Positions 37,775 through 49,259 are shown, numbered from the stretch's first letter. The stretch is DNA of 64,000 nt from Methylophilus sp. TWE2 (GCF_001183865.1 NZ_CP012020.1:3015045-3079044); one strand, 5' to 3'. Made by a program: numbers and translations. Notes: generated by a model from the letters alone, not told the origin.

Positions 37775-38596
37775 GTGATGTTTTTTATGACACAAACCTC
37801 TGCCACCCCGTTACGTGTATTGATTACCGGCGCCTCCAGCGGCCTGGGCAGCGCCATGGCAACCGCGTACGCCAAACAATACGGCGCAACTCTGCACCTC
37901 GGTTTATGTGGTAGAAATGTGTCCGCCTTACAGGCGCTGGCCGTCCATTTACATGCCAGCTACCAAAGCCATTGTGTTGTATATAGCGTAGATGTGCGCG
38001 ATGCCCCTGCCATGCAGTCTATGGCAGCCAACTTTTTAAACCATGTGGGTTGCCCGCACATCGTTATCGGAAATGCAGGCGTTAGTCGCGGCACATTAAC
38101 CGAGTTTTCAGAAGATATTCCGGCTTTTCAGGCGGTCTTTGATACCAATGTCATGGGTCTGGTACATACCTTTCAACCTTTTATTACAGCCATGAAAGTC
38201 GCCGTCGGGCAGGGTGAAAACGCACAACTGGTCGGCATCGCCAGTGTTGCGGGTATTCGCGGACTCCCTGGCTCTGCAGCTTATAGCGCCAGTAAGGCTG
38301 CGGCGATTACCTATCTCGAAAGTTTGCGGGTTGAAATGCAACTTTACGGCATCGCTGTCACAACCATTGCGCCGGGCTATATCCGTACACCCATGACAGA
38401 GATCAATACTTACCCCATGCCATTTTTAATGGATGCCGAGGTCTTTGCCGACAAAGCCATTAATGCCATCACCAAACACCGACGCTTCACAGTCATCCCC
38501 TGGCAAATGGGCATTGTGGCGCGCTTGATGCGCTTTTTACCTGCACGTTTGTGGGACTTCATCATGAAAAAAGCCCCGCACAAGGCGAGGCTTTGA
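37775..38596 (+). CDS. Short-chain dehydrogenase/reductase
   Basis: This NAD(P)-dependent oxidoreductase has the cofactor motif TGASSGLG, the NAG block (IGNAGVSRG), the catalytic Ser in GIASVAGIRG and the YSASKAA active-site Tyr/Lys. The full frame gives 273 residues; a second ATG four codons in (37787) is an equally plausible start. The tail KKAPHKARL is basic. Substrate is unknown; similar SDRs act on lipids or sugars. It converges on yegP, whose terminator lies inside the end of this gene. Confidence 0.9.
   Translation: MMFFMTQTSATPLRVLITGASSGLGSAMATAYAKQYGATLHLGLCGRNVSALQALAVHLHASYQSHCVVYSVDVRDAPAMQSMAANFLNHVGCPHIVIGNAGVSRGTLTEFSEDIPAFQAVFDTNVMGLVHTFQPFITAMKVAVGQGENAQLVGIASVAGIRGLPGSAAYSASKAAAITYLESLRVEMQLYGIAVTTIAPGYIRTPMTEINTYPMPFLMDAEVFADKAINAITKHRRFTVIPWQMGIVARLMRFLPARLWDFIMKKAPHKARL
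38567..38594 (-). terminator. Terminator of yegP inside the convergent SDR gene
   Basis: On the minus strand AAAGCCTCGC and GCGGGGCTTT pair with one mismatch and run straight into a T6 tract. The stem lies within the last codons of the opposite-strand SDR gene, 19 bases past the yegP stop. Confidence 0.65.
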
Positions 38597-38612
38597 TCCC
38601 TGTTTTTTTCAA

Positions 38613-38948
38613 CTAGGTCAGGTCTTTAATCGTTTCTGTACTGCCATTATTTTTGACTGAAGCAATGCCGCTATCTCGGGATGCTTCTGAAGCATACATC
38701 TGGCTGGTACCAATGATCTGGCTATTCCCTGCCAACAAATTGAAATAAGGTCGACCATCTTTGGCCGTCAACTTCTGGTAGCGATCATCAGAGCCGCTGT
38801 TTTTCTGTACCGAAGAAATACCGTTCTCCGCTGCCGCTTTGGTAGTGTACTGCTCACTTTTTAGAATTTGTTCACCATTGCCTGCTTTCAACGCAAAACT
38901 GAATTGGCCATTTGTTTCACTTTTTGTCAGTTCAAACCATCCCGCCAT
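38613..38948 (-). CDS. yegP: YegP family protein (two DUF1508 repeats)
   Basis: This 111-residue protein consists of two similar halves: FELTKSETNGQFSFALKAGN with QILKSEQYTTKAAAENGISS, and YQKLTAKDGRPYFNLLAGNS with QIIGTSQMYASEASRDSGIA. This is the tandem DUF1508 arrangement of E. coli YegP, a small protein of uncertain function. There is no signal peptide or membrane segment. It starts at ATG 38948 with AGGAGAAAAG upstream. Confidence 0.93.
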   Translation of the reverse strand: MAGWFELTKSETNGQFSFALKAGNGEQILKSEQYTTKAAAENGISSVQKNSGSDDRYQKLTAKDGRPYFNLLAGNSQIIGTSQMYASEASRDSGIASVKNNGSTETIKDLT

Positions 38949-39093
38949 GACTTTTCTCCTGATTGTTGTTTGAATTGGGTTATTCGATTAAAGCACTAGT
39001 GCTTCCTACCTTGCCAAAATTGCGCAGCCTTTTACAAAGGTTTAACACCTTCGTCGTATCAATGCAAATAAATGCATTAGTCCGAACAGGCTA

Positions 39094-39121
39094 TTGAGCC
39101 AATACTTTAGAGAGAGATAAT
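39094..39121 (+). promoter_or_regulatory. Possible promoter of the small gene at 39154
   Basis: TTGAGC (39094-39099) and GATAAT (39116-39121) are 16 bases apart, 32 bases before the start of the small gene. The -10 box is good and the -35 box moderate. Confidence 0.35.
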
Positions 39122-39153
39122 TCAACGAACCCACATAGTTTTATCGAGAAGTA

Positions 39154-39360
39154 ATGGACAACATGCATCCCGCCCAACACCCTCTACAGCCACAAGCACA
39201 CGAGGTCTGGCAAGATCAATGCCGCATTTGTTTGGTCAATGGCAAACTGGTCGCCTTACCTTATATTGAAGCCTCACGTTTTGACGATTACGAATTTGGG
39301 GCCACGCTGGCAGCCATCAACGCCAATCGCCTGATCCGCAAACTGGTGAACAAACAATAA
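39154..39360 (+). CDS. Small protein of unknown function
   Basis: This 68-residue frame is preceded by GAGAAG seven bases before the ATG and by a plausible promoter. Its sequence looks like a real soluble protein (ICLVNGKLVALPYIEASRFD, then YEFGATLAAINANRLIRKLV), with no repeats, membrane segment or signal peptide, and two residues (His/Cys) that could bind metal but form no clear motif. I do not recognise a family. Base composition is like the neighbours. It stands alone between yegP and the N-acetyltransferase gene. Confidence 0.55.
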   Translation: MDNMHPAQHPLQPQAHEVWQDQCRICLVNGKLVALPYIEASRFDDYEFGATLAAINANRLIRKLVNKQ

Positions 39361-39387
39361 GCCCATCAAATGCAAGTCTTAAGGCCT

Positions 39388-40164
39388 TCACGCCTGGTCG
39401 ACTACGGTCAGGCCAAACACCGTTTTGAGCGCATCGGTGCGACCTTCGACTGACAGAATTCGTTTTTCGACGACACCGTTGATAAAACTTTTTAAGGTAT
39501 TACCAAACAGAACATGCCTACCTTCTGGTGTCTGCAATACCACTAGTAATTTCTGCACAAAAATCGAATCTGGATGCGTAGAGTTCATGTAATTAGCCGG
39601 AGCAAAATCTATAAACTCCCACGGCGTTAAATTAAACTCAAACTGCGGCTGCCAGTGCTGCTCTACCTTGGCCTTGAGTAGAAAAGTATCCTGACTACTA
39701 GTGCTCAACATAAAGCAGTCACTATCCTGTTGAACTTCTTGATCAAGCGCTCCCAACGACATCGGGGCACGTATCCCATAACTGCCAAACCCCAGATCGC
39801 ACAACCAGGCTTGCTGGCCTAACTTCACCACAATCGCCATATGCGTTTTTGGCCGCCTGACCGGATAAAACATGGGCCTGGCCGCCACCAGCTGATAATC
39901 GAATCCTAATGCCTGCAAGGCCATGGCAAACAAGCCATTCACCTCATAACAATAGCCGCCGCGTTGTCCGTAAACCAGCTTATCGACAATCACCTCGGGT
40001 ACCATGGAAATCACTTTTCCCGCCTGTACATCCAGATTTTCAAACGGCACGCTGAATAACTGGCAGCCCATCACTGCGCGCAGCGTGTCGATATTCGCCT
40101 CATGCTGGTCGGCATAGCCAATGCGCGTGAAGTAATCTTGCAGGTTGAAGTTAGTGGCTTGCAT
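39388..40164 (-). CDS. Arylamine N-acetyltransferase
   Basis: This 258-residue enzyme has the Cys-His-Asp triad of the NAT family: Cys72 in QRGGYCYEVNGLF, His108 in PKTHMAI and Asp123 in WLCDLGFG. NATs move an acetyl group from acetyl-CoA to arylamines or hydrazines; the natural bacterial substrate is often unknown. It begins with the family-typical YFTRIGY and lies alone. The 28-base gap to the convergent small gene holds no obvious terminator. Confidence 0.93.
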   Translation of the reverse strand: MQATNFNLQDYFTRIGYADQHEANIDTLRAVMGCQLFSVPFENLDVQAGKVISMVPEVIVDKLVYGQRGGYCYEVNGLFAMALQALGFDYQLVAARPMFYPVRRPKTHMAIVVKLGQQAWLCDLGFGSYGIRAPMSLGALDQEVQQDSDCFMLSTSSQDTFLLKAKVEQHWQPQFEFNLTPWEFIDFAPANYMNSTHPDSIFVQKLLVVLQTPEGRHVLFGNTLKSFINGVVEKRILSVEGRTDALKTVFGLTVVDQA

Positions 40165-40296
40165 AAATATTCAATCGGTATTCTAAGGATACATTAAGAC
40201 CCGACACGGATCACCTGCAAAAACCTTTGGATACCAAATTGCCTAAGCTTGAAAGAAAAAGACATTTCAATTTTATCGAGCTGGCATGACAATTTA

Positions 40297-40328
40297 AAAT
40301 TAAAGCCCTTTAAAAAGGGCTTTAATTT
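40297..40328 (-). terminator. Terminator of ettA
   Basis: AAATTAAAGCCC (40297-40308) and GGGCTTTAATTT (40317-40328) form a 12-bp stem. The stem begins at the ettA stop codon itself, so the stop is part of the hairpin. Confidence 0.8.
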
Positions 40329-41991
40329 AACGTGCAATCGGCTTGTAGCGAATCCGTTTTGGTTTAGCACCTTCTTCACCCAGGCGTTTTTTCTTGTCGG
40401 CTTCGTATTCCTGATAGTTACCATTAAAGAACGTCCACTGTGAGTCGCCTTCTGCGGCCAGGATATGCGTCGCAATCCGGTCGAGGAACCAGCGATCGTG
40501 CGAGGTGACTAGCACGCAGCCAGAGAACTCCAGCAGGGCGTCTTCCAACGCACGCAGGGTTTCCACGTCTAGGTCATTGGAAGGTTCATCCAGCAGCAAG
40601 ACGTTCGCGCCAGAAATCAGGGTCTTGGCCAAATGTAAACGTCCGCGTTCACCCCCAGAGAGCTGACCAACAATTTTCTGCTGGTCGCCGCCTTTGAAGT
40701 TAAAGCGGCCTATATAGGCGCGGCTGGGCATTTCAAATTTGCCGACGGATAACACATCCAGGCCACCCGAAATCGCTTCGAACACGGTTTTATCGTTATC
40801 GAGGCCGTCACGGGTCTGGTCTACTGCGGCCAATTTAACGGTAGGACCGGTAATGATTTCACCACTGTCCGGCTGCTCTTTGCCTTGCAGCATGCGGAAG
40901 AGGGTAGATTTACCGGCTCCGTTAGGGCCAATGACACCTACAATCGCACCGGGTGGGATGGTGAATGAAAGATTATCAATCAACAGGCGGTCGCCAAATC
41001 CTTTAGAGACATTGTTGAACTCAATGACCTGATTACCGAGGCGCTCACCTGGTGGAATAAAGATTTCCTGGGTTTCGTTACGGCGTTGATATTCTACGCT
41101 GGACATTTCTTCATAACGGGCCAACCGCGCTTTGCTCTTGCTTTGGCGGGCTTTCGCGCCCTGGCGCACCCACTCCAGCTCTTGCTTCATTGCTTTGCGG
41201 TGTGCATCCTCCTGTTTCTGTTCCAAGGCCAGGCGGTCTTCTTTTTGTTCCAGCCAGCTTGAGTAATTACCTTTCCATGGAATACCTTCGCCACGGTCCA
41301 GTTCCAGGATCCACTCGGCGGCATTATCGAGGAAGTAGCGGTCATGCGTCACCGCCACTACGGTGCCCGGGAAGCGCACCAGGAACTGCTCCAGCCATTC
41401 GACAGACTCGGCATCCAGGTGGTTGGTCGGTTCGTCCAGCAACAGCATATCCGGCTTGGACAGCAGCAACTTACACAAAGCCACGCGGCGTTTTTCACCG
41501 CCGGACAAAGGGCCGATCAAGGCATCCCAGGGCGGCAAGCGCAGTGCATCGGCAGCGATCTCCAGCTGCTGTTCCACATCACTGCCGCTAGCTGCCAGGA
41601 TATTTTCATATTTGGCCTGCTCTTCAGCCAGCTTGTCAAAATCGGCATCTGGTTCTGCATACGCCGCGTATATTTCTTCGAGTTTTTGCTTGGCTTCCAT
41701 AATCGCGCCCAGGCCAGCTTCGACTTCCTGGCGCACGGTTTTGTCAGGGTCGAGTTGCGGCTCTTGCGGCAGGTAGCCTATCGAGAGGTTGGGCTGCCAC
41801 TGCACTTCACCTTCGTATTCCTTATCAGCCCCCGCCATGATGCGCAGCACGGTCGACTTGCCAGAACCATTGAGACCCAACAGGCCAATTTTGGCACCGG
41901 GAAAAAACGACAGTGAAATATTTTTGATAATTTGCCGTTTGGGCGGCACGATTTTGCTCACGCGGAGCATGGACATCACATATTGCGCCAT
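40327..41991 (-). CDS. ettA: Energy-dependent translational throttle protein EttA
   Basis: This 554-residue ABC-F ATPase has two nucleotide-binding domains. NBD1 has LLGLNGSGKSTVLRIM and LSGGEKRRVALCKLL; NBD2 has VIGPNGAGKSTLFRML and LSGGERGRLHLAKTL. The ABC-F linker lies between them and the EttA-type arm in NBD1 is present. EttA binds the ribosomal E site and gates entry into elongation according to the ATP/ADP ratio. The start MAQYVMSMLRVSK is typical of the EttA subgroup. Monocistronic, ended by its own terminator. Confidence 0.96.
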   Translation of the reverse strand: MAQYVMSMLRVSKIVPPKRQIIKNISLSFFPGAKIGLLGLNGSGKSTVLRIMAGADKEYEGEVQWQPNLSIGYLPQEPQLDPDKTVRQEVEAGLGAIMEAKQKLEEIYAAYAEPDADFDKLAEEQAKYENILAASGSDVEQQLEIAADALRLPPWDALIGPLSGGEKRRVALCKLLLSKPDMLLLDEPTNHLDAESVEWLEQFLVRFPGTVVAVTHDRYFLDNAAEWILELDRGEGIPWKGNYSSWLEQKEDRLALEQKQEDAHRKAMKQELEWVRQGAKARQSKSKARLARYEEMSSVEYQRRNETQEIFIPPGERLGNQVIEFNNVSKGFGDRLLIDNLSFTIPPGAIVGVIGPNGAGKSTLFRMLQGKEQPDSGEIITGPTVKLAAVDQTRDGLDNDKTVFEAISGGLDVLSVGKFEMPSRAYIGRFNFKGGDQQKIVGQLSGGERGRLHLAKTLISGANVLLLDEPSNDLDVETLRALEDALLEFSGCVLVTSHDRWFLDRIATHILAAEGDSQWTFFNGNYQEYEADKKKRLGEEGAKPKRIRYKPIAR

Positions 41992-42074
41992 GAGGAATTC
42001 CGAGAATTGTGATTGAAAGTGCGTATTTTAATACGCGTTGGGATAATTCGCTTGCACATAAAAATATCGCGCAT

Positions 42075-42100
42075 GAAAAAAGGGCCTTTCGGCCCTTTTT
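42075..42100 (-). terminator. Terminator of the small heat-shock protein gene
   Basis: AAAAAAGGGCC and GGCCCTTTTT form a stem with loop TTTC, ending in a T run on the minus strand (and an A/T run on both sides). It lies 12 bases past the hsp20 stop and before ettA. Confidence 0.85.
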
Positions 42101-42111
42101 GTGGTGAGCAA

Positions 42112-42573
42112 TTAAGCCGCAGCTTTTTGCTCAATCAAGGTAGTACTTGCCTCGGCGGATGACCCAATCTGGATTTTGCGTGGTTTCAATGCTTCTGGCA
42201 CTTCGCGCAATAATGCAATAGTCAACAAACCATTCTCAAGATTGGCACCGGTGACTTTCACATGGTCAGCCAGCTGGAATTTGTGTTCAAAATCACGTGT
42301 GGCGATGCCACGGTGCAAAAAGGTGGTTTCCTGTTCTTTTTTGGCTTTGCGGCCGGTGACGCGCAATGCCTGGTGTTCGGTTTCAATCTCTAACTCATCC
42401 TGCTGGAAACCAGCCACAGCCATGACGATTTTATAGGCATTCTCGTCTACCAGTTCGATGTTATAAGGAGGATAGCTGATCTCGTTTTCGCTGCGTTGGC
42501 TTTCATTCAGCAGCTTGGCCAAACGGTCAAAACCAATGGCGGTTCTATAAAAAGGGGTTAAGTCGTAACGCAT
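42112..42573 (-). CDS. Small heat-shock protein (Hsp20/IbpA type)
   Basis: This 153-residue alpha-crystallin-domain chaperone starts MRYDLTPFYRTAIGFDRL, the class A (IbpA-like) N-terminus. The alpha-crystallin core runs from about 38 to 130 (NIELVDENAYKIVMAVAGF, LHRGIATRDFEHKFQLAD, GLLTIALLREVPEALKPRKI). It holds unfolding proteins in a refoldable state under stress. A sigma-32-like promoter lies about 70-100 bases upstream. Length and sequence are ordinary for the class. Confidence 0.95.
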   Translation of the reverse strand: MRYDLTPFYRTAIGFDRLAKLLNESQRSENEISYPPYNIELVDENAYKIVMAVAGFQQDELEIETEHQALRVTGRKAKKEQETTFLHRGIATRDFEHKFQLADHVKVTGANLENGLLTIALLREVPEALKPRKIQIGSSAEASTTLIEQKAAA

Positions 42574-42644
42574 ACGTTGATCCTTTCAAAAATTAAGCGA
42601 TTAACATGATTGACAGACCTCAAACTGCAAGCATCTGTATTTTC

Positions 42645-42673
42645 AATATGGGAATACGCTTTATTTTTTCAAG
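42645..42673 (-). promoter_or_regulatory. Sigma-32-type heat-shock promoter for hsp20
   Basis: On the minus strand CTTGAAA (42673-42667) is followed after 14 bases by CCCATATT (42652-42645), matching the RpoH consensus CTTGAAA-N13-15-CCCCATnT closely. The leader to the hsp20 start would be about 65 bases. The -35 box overlaps the end region before the HDOD gene. Confidence 0.75.
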
Positions 42674-42685
42674 AGTGTTTTGCGT

Positions 42686-43906
42686 TTAAATACCCAGTGC
42701 TTCAGTCCAGGCCAAGGCTTCCATATGGCATTGGTTTACTTTTTCCGGGTTCAATTGAAGCAAGGCGGCCAATTGCCGGATTTCAGCATTATTGGCATCT
42801 TCACAAGCTTCGGTGAGCTTGAGAAACGGGCCGAAAATACCTTCGCGTTTGGTCAATGCTTCGACAATGGGTTCTGGGAGCTGCAGCTTTTCCAGCGCTT
42901 GGTCCATAGGCACCTTGAGCATGACATCGAGCAATGAAAACACACCTACAACAAACAAATTATCGCGGTCACGTTTATCAAAAAATGGCTCTCCCAGCAG
43001 CTCGGTCAAGCGGCCTCGCGTAATGGAGGTTTTCATCAGGGCAGGGGAGCTACTGTTGTTGCCTGCGGTCACCATCAATAACGTCAGCCAGCGGTAGAGC
43101 TGGTTGCGTCCCAGGATGGTCAAGGCATGGCCAATAGACTGCACTTCACATGACAAACCAAAACCAACCGAGTTAATGTACCGGAGTAGCTTATAGCTCA
43201 AGGTCGTGTCGCGTTTGAACCCATTTTCGATGGTTTTATTGTCTGCTTCCTGGCTGACGAGATTCAGCAAGTGCAGCACGCCGTCAAAACTGGGGTTAAT
43301 GACCTTGCTGGTGAGGTTCTCAGGTTTGGCATAAAAATAACCTTGAAACTGCTTATAGCCAGCTTCGAGCAAGCTAGTGAACTGTGCATTTTTTTCTACA
43401 TTTTCCGCAATCACCTTGCAAGCTGGCGTTTGATACTTTTGCAACAGGCGCTTCGCTTGCGCAGCATCTACCTCAGTCATATCCAGTTTAATGTAATCTG
43501 CATACGGAATCAGCGACTCGAATTGCGGGTACTGTTGCGGATTATCCAGCGCTATCTTGAATTTGTTTTGCTTGAGGGCGATGCAGCGCGCCATGGCTTC
43601 TGGCGTCACGTCAACGGTGTGCGAAATTTCCAGCACGGTTTTTTCGGCAGGCATCAATTCTAGAAATTCGCTGTTCAACATCACAGCATCTACGCAAATG
43701 AATGCCAGTTGCTGGCCTAGCAGCCAGCTTTCTTGCATTTCATCAATGGTGGTAGAAAGAATTTTTGCACAGGTCTGGATATCTGATTCAAAAGGCGCAT
43801 GGCTATCATTGCCTTCATTTTTGAAGAAAAATTCGTAGCCAATAATTTCTTGCTGACTGTTAACAATCGGCTGACGGCCAATAAAACTGTGTTGTGACGT
43901 GGACAT
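42686..43906 (-). CDS. EAL/HDOD-domain signalling protein
   Basis: This 406-residue protein has an N-terminal EAL-like domain (FIGRQPIVNSQQEIIGYEFFFK, LDNPQQ, YIKLDMTEVD) in which the EAL signature itself is replaced by YEF. A C-terminal HDOD domain (about 195-390: LLRYINSVGFG, HALTILGRNQLYRWLTLL) follows. Such EAL-HDOD proteins (YuxH type) usually lack cyclic-di-GMP phosphodiesterase activity and act as signalling adaptors. Target process unknown. It stands alone between glmS and hsp20. Confidence 0.9.
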   Translation of the reverse strand: MSTSQHSFIGRQPIVNSQQEIIGYEFFFKNEGNDSHAPFESDIQTCAKILSTTIDEMQESWLLGQQLAFICVDAVMLNSEFLELMPAEKTVLEISHTVDVTPEAMARCIALKQNKFKIALDNPQQYPQFESLIPYADYIKLDMTEVDAAQAKRLLQKYQTPACKVIAENVEKNAQFTSLLEAGYKQFQGYFYAKPENLTSKVINPSFDGVLHLLNLVSQEADNKTIENGFKRDTTLSYKLLRYINSVGFGLSCEVQSIGHALTILGRNQLYRWLTLLMVTAGNNSSSPALMKTSITRGRLTELLGEPFFDKRDRDNLFVVGVFSLLDVMLKVPMDQALEKLQLPEPIVEALTKREGIFGPFLKLTEACEDANNAEIRQLAALLQLNPEKVNQCHMEALAWTEALGI

Positions 43907-44007
43907 GGCTACCTTCCTGATGAGTACCGGATCAGTATAAGGGAAATTGATTAATTTTTTATTGTAAAAGGGCCTCGAATCACTAGGCTTTTTCAGGCAT
44001 TTATGGC

Positions 44008-45843
44008 TTATTCTACAGTTACGCTCTTGGCCAGGTTTCGTGGTTTGTCCACATCCGTGCCTTTAAGCAATGCGGCGTGATAAGCGAGTAACTGTACCGG
44101 AATGACATGCAAAATGGGGGAGAGCACACCAACATGTCTTGGGGTACGGATGACATGCACACCTTCTGACGCATTAAAGTGGCTATCGGCATCGGCAAAT
44201 ACAAACAACTCACCGCCACGCGCCTTCACCTCCTGCATATTGGATTTCACTTTCTCCAGCAGGGCATCGTTAGGTGCGATCACCACAACTGGCATATTAC
44301 TATCGACCAATGCTAACGGGCCATGCTTGAGCTCTCCTGCCGGATAGGCTTCAGCATGGATGTAGGAAATTTCCTTGAGTTTGAGCGCGCCTTCCATCGC
44401 GATTGGGAAGTGTACCCCCCGGCCCAGGAACAGCGCATGTTCCTTGTCCCCAAACCGCGCAGCCCATTCACGGATTTGCGGCTCCAGGTTTAAGGCAATT
44501 TGTACACTGCCTGTCAGTTGGCGCAAATCGGCCAAATATTGTTGCTCTTGCGGCTGGCTGAGTAATCCACGTGCCTTGCTCAGGGTGGCGGCCAATACAA
44601 ACAAAGCGATCAGCTGTGTTGTAAATGCCTTGGTACTCGCCACACCAATCTCTGCGCCTGCTCGTGTATAGAAAATAAGCGAGGAGGCGCGCGGAATCGC
44701 GCTTTCTTGCACATTACAGATCGCCAGGCTATGCACATGTCCCAGTTTCTGCGCATGCTTGAGGGCTTCCATCGTATCCAGTGTTTCACCTGACTGTGAA
44801 ATGGTCACAACTAGTTGCTTTGGATTAGGCACAGACTCCCTGTACCGATATTCGCTGGCGATCTCGACTGAGGTGGGGATTTTGGCGATGCTCTCTAACC
44901 AATATTTCGCGGTGAGTCCTGCGTAGTAGCTGGTGCCAGCCGCCAGGATGAGTACACTATCAATCTGTTCGAAAATCCCGGCTGCTGTTTCACCAAACAA
45001 CTCACTGCGAAATGCACCATCATCTATCAGGGCTTCTATCGTGTCGCTGATGGCACGTGGCTGCTCGTGAATCTCCTTTTGCATGAAATGACTGTATGGG
45101 CCCAGCTCCAGCGAGGCCAATGACACATCACTCATATGCACCTTGCGCTGCACAATCTCGCCTTGCTTGTCGATAATCACGACGGTATCTGTTTGCAAGG
45201 TCGCCACATCGCCATCTTCGAGGTAAATGACTTTACGTGTCGCAGATAAAACGGCAGACACATCTGAGGCCACAAAATTTTCACCGTCACCCAGGCCAAT
45301 CAGTAATGGGCAACCGAGGCGGGCAACGATCATTTGATTCGGATTATCCAAAGCAATGACACTGATCGCATAAGCACCTGTCAGCTCAGTAATCGCCTGC
45401 TTGACGGCAATCAACAAATCCTGGCTTTGCTGGTAGTAATAATGGACAAGATGGGCGATGACTTCGGTATCAGTTTGTGAATAAAACGCATACCCGAGCG
45501 CTTTTAAGCGGTCACGCTGTTCGTCATGGTTCTCGATAATGCCGTTATGCACCACAGCAATCTGTGCATGATCTTGTGCTGGAGAAACATGAGGGTGCGC
45601 ATTTTGTTCGGTGACGCCACCATGGGTAGCCCAGCGCGTGTGGCCGATGCCAATCTGGCTGTGCAATCCTTGCGCTTTTTGCTGTAACTCTGACACTCGG
45701 CCGACCGCACGCACACGCTCAATCGCTTGATTGAGAATCGCAATGCCCGCTGAGTCATAGCCGCGATATTCGAGTCGGCTTAACCCTTCGATCAGTAGTG
45801 GAACGATATTTCTGTTTGAAACCGCACCGACGATGCCACACAT
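44008..45843 (-). CDS. glmS: Glucosamine-6-phosphate synthase (isomerizing)
   Basis: This 611-residue enzyme makes glucosamine-6-phosphate from fructose-6-phosphate and glutamine. The N-terminal Ntn glutaminase begins MCGIVGAV with nucleophile Cys2; two SIS sugar-isomerase domains follow ([36 protein letters not shown]), and it ends in [12 protein letters not shown]. It lies four bases behind glmU, so the two UDP-GlcNAc genes form one unit. No glmS ribozyme is present in the short upstream gap. Confidence 0.98.
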   Translation of the reverse strand: MCGIVGAVSNRNIVPLLIEGLSRLEYRGYDSAGIAILNQAIERVRAVGRVSELQQKAQGLHSQIGIGHTRWATHGGVTEQNAHPHVSPAQDHAQIAVVHNGIIENHDEQRDRLKALGYAFYSQTDTEVIAHLVHYYYQQSQDLLIAVKQAITELTGAYAISVIALDNPNQMIVARLGCPLLIGLGDGENFVASDVSAVLSATRKVIYLEDGDVATLQTDTVVIIDKQGEIVQRKVHMSDVSLASLELGPYSHFMQKEIHEQPRAISDTIEALIDDGAFRSELFGETAAGIFEQIDSVLILAAGTSYYAGLTAKYWLESIAKIPTSVEIASEYRYRESVPNPKQLVVTISQSGETLDTMEALKHAQKLGHVHSLAICNVQESAIPRASSLIFYTRAGAEIGVASTKAFTTQLIALFVLAATLSKARGLLSQPQEQQYLADLRQLTGSVQIALNLEPQIREWAARFGDKEHALFLGRGVHFPIAMEGALKLKEISYIHAEAYPAGELKHGPLALVDSNMPVVVIAPNDALLEKVKSNMQEVKARGGELFVFADADSHFNASEGVHVIRTPRHVGVLSPILHVIPVQLLAYHAALLKGTDVDKPRNLAKSVTVE

Positions 45844-45847
45844 ACGC

Positions 45848-47218
45848 TTATTTTTTCACCTTTTGTGGACGTTTCCATCCCTGAATTGACCGTTGCTCGC
45901 GTGCACGGCATAACGTTAATGAATCTGCTGGTACATCTTTGGTAATGGTGGAGCCTGCAGCAATAGTGGCGCCACGCCCCACAGTCACCGGTGCCACTAA
46001 TTGCGTATCCGAGCCGACAAATACATCATCTTCGATAATGGTTTTATGTTTGTTTGCACCATCATAATTACAGGTGATGGTGCCCGCACCAATATTTACA
46101 TTGGCCCCGACACTGGCATCGCCGACATAGGTCAAATGATTAACCTTGCTACCAACACCTACCGTGGCATTTTTTATTTCCACAAAGTTTCCAACATGTG
46201 TTTCTGCCGCCAGCGTTGTGCCTGGTCGCAAGCGTGCGAACGGTCCGATTTTACTATTTTCACCTATGTAAGCATCATCAATATGCGTAAATGCCGCCAA
46301 CTTTGTATTCTTGGCGATGACGGCATTTTTGATCACGCAGTGAGGGCCAATTTCTACCCCATCTTCCAGGGTGACCTGGCCTTCAAACACGCAATTTACA
46401 TCAATCAATACATCGCGGCCGCAATTTAACTCACCGCGAATATCAATACGCTGCGCATCAAGCAAGGTCACACCTTCTGCCATCAATGCTGTTGCCTTAC
46501 GGTGCTGATACTCACGTTCAATCTGTTGCAAATCAAGCTTGGAGTTAATACCCGTCACTGACCAGGCATCTGCCACGACATGCGGTAATACAGCACGGCC
46601 TTCATTGACAGATAGGGCAATGATATCGGTTAAATAGTATTCCTGTTGCGCATTCTGGTTGGTGATTTTGCCGAGCCATGATTTCAACTGCGCATTTGGC
46701 ATGGCCATAATGCCAGTATTCACCTCTTTTAACGCGCGCTGTGCTTCAGTTGCATCCTTGTGTTCAACGATGGCGAGCACTTCATTATGCTCATTGCGCA
46801 CAATACGCCCATAACCGGTCGGATCATCTTTGATAAAGGTTTGCACCACTAAATGCTGATCGGCCTGTGCCAGCATATTGCGACAGGCCGCAACATCCAC
46901 CAATGGGACATCGCCTAATAGAATGAGTGTTTTGCCTTCATCTGGTAAGGAGGGCAGGGCTTGTTGTACTGCATGCCCTGTGCCTAGCTGCTCAGCTTGT
47001 AAGATCCATTGCAAGTCATCGCCTGGCGTCTGTTGTTGAACCTGTTCGCCGCCAAACCCATAAACGACCGTGATGGTTTTTGGATTCAATTGTCGCGCTG
47101 CAGTAATCACATGATGCAAAATGGGCTTGCCGCCTACTGCATGCAGCACTTTTGGCAAGTCTGATCGCATGCGGGTGCCTTTACCCGCCGCGAGAATTAC
47201 AATGTTCAAATCACTCAT
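45848..47218 (-). CDS. glmU: Bifunctional GlcN-1-P acetyltransferase / GlcNAc-1-P uridyltransferase
   Basis: This 456-residue enzyme has an N-terminal pyrophosphorylase domain ([18 protein letters not shown]) and a C-terminal left-handed beta-helix acetyltransferase (hexapeptide repeats such as [29 protein letters not shown]). It produces UDP-GlcNAc for peptidoglycan and lipopolysaccharide. It follows the ATP synthase operon terminator and precedes glmS, the order common in proteobacteria (atp-glmU-glmS). The C-terminal arm ends in KRPQKVKK. Confidence 0.98.
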   Translation of the reverse strand: MSDLNIVILAAGKGTRMRSDLPKVLHAVGGKPILHHVITAARQLNPKTITVVYGFGGEQVQQQTPGDDLQWILQAEQLGTGHAVQQALPSLPDEGKTLILLGDVPLVDVAACRNMLAQADQHLVVQTFIKDDPTGYGRIVRNEHNEVLAIVEHKDATEAQRALKEVNTGIMAMPNAQLKSWLGKITNQNAQQEYYLTDIIALSVNEGRAVLPHVVADAWSVTGINSKLDLQQIEREYQHRKATALMAEGVTLLDAQRIDIRGELNCGRDVLIDVNCVFEGQVTLEDGVEIGPHCVIKNAVIAKNTKLAAFTHIDDAYIGENSKIGPFARLRPGTTLAAETHVGNFVEIKNATVGVGSKVNHLTYVGDASVGANVNIGAGTITCNYDGANKHKTIIEDDVFVGSDTQLVAPVTVGRGATIAAGSTITKDVPADSLTLCRAREQRSIQGWKRPQKVKK

Positions 47219-47265
47219 GCCGTTATTTTATCCCAGAAACAAAAAACGGTGCTTTAACATGGAAA

Positions 47266-47291
47266 CAAAAAAGGCGGCTATAAAGCCGCCT
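47266..47291 (-). terminator. Terminator of the ATP synthase operon
   Basis: AGGCGGCT (47272-47279) and AGCCGCCT (47284-47291) form an 8-bp GC-rich stem with loop ATAA, followed on the minus strand by a T6 run. It lies 22 bases past the atpC stop. Confidence 0.88.
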
Positions 47292-47313
47292 GCCGCCTTG
47301 TTTTGTTTGTTGC

Positions 47314-47739
47314 TTAGTGCACAGATTTACGCAATTTCTGAATAGCCTGGATTTGTGCCACCGCTTCAGCCAGTTCAGCCTGGGCTTTAGCATAGTCAAT
47401 CTCAGCACTACGATTTTTCAGTGCTTCTTCAGCTGCTTCTTTTGCTGCGATCGCTTTTGCTTCATCCAGATCTTGGCCACGAATTGCAGTATCTGCCAGC
47501 ACAGTCACCAGACCTGGCTGAACTTCCAGCATACCACCGGAAATATAAATCACGGTTTCTTCTTTCTCAGCTGTCTGTTTGATACGCAATGCACCTGGCT
47601 TGATGGTCGTAATCATTGGTGCGTGGTGTGGATAGATACCCACTTCACCTGCGCCAGCCGGTGCAACCACAAACTCTGCTTCACCAGAGAAGATGGACTC
47701 TTCGGCACTCACAACATCAATATGCACAGTATTTGCCAT
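47314..47739 (-). CDS. atpC: F1Fo ATP synthase epsilon subunit
   Basis: This 141-residue subunit of the F1 central stalk couples rotation and can inhibit ATP hydrolysis. The N-terminal beta-sandwich ([23 protein letters not shown] split over residues 6-28, then [19 protein letters not shown]) and two C-terminal helices ([35 protein letters not shown]) are intact. Last gene of atpIBEFHAGDC, followed by a terminator. Confidence 0.97.
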   Translation of the reverse strand: MANTVHIDVVSAEESIFSGEAEFVVAPAGAGEVGIYPHHAPMITTIKPGALRIKQTAEKEETVIYISGGMLEVQPGLVTVLADTAIRGQDLDEAKAIAAKEAAEEALKNRSAEIDYAKAQAELAEAVAQIQAIQKLRKSVH

Positions 47740-47813
47740 AATGTTCTCTTTTCTATATCACTGAAAATTTGTTAAACGGGCAGGTGCCAAGCACCTGCTT
47801 GCGCTCACAAGGA

Positions 47814-49259
<1,446 letters not shown>

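Noticed and set aside
45844-45847. glmS ribozyme upstream of glmS
   Set aside because: Only four bases separate glmU and glmS, so there is no room for it.
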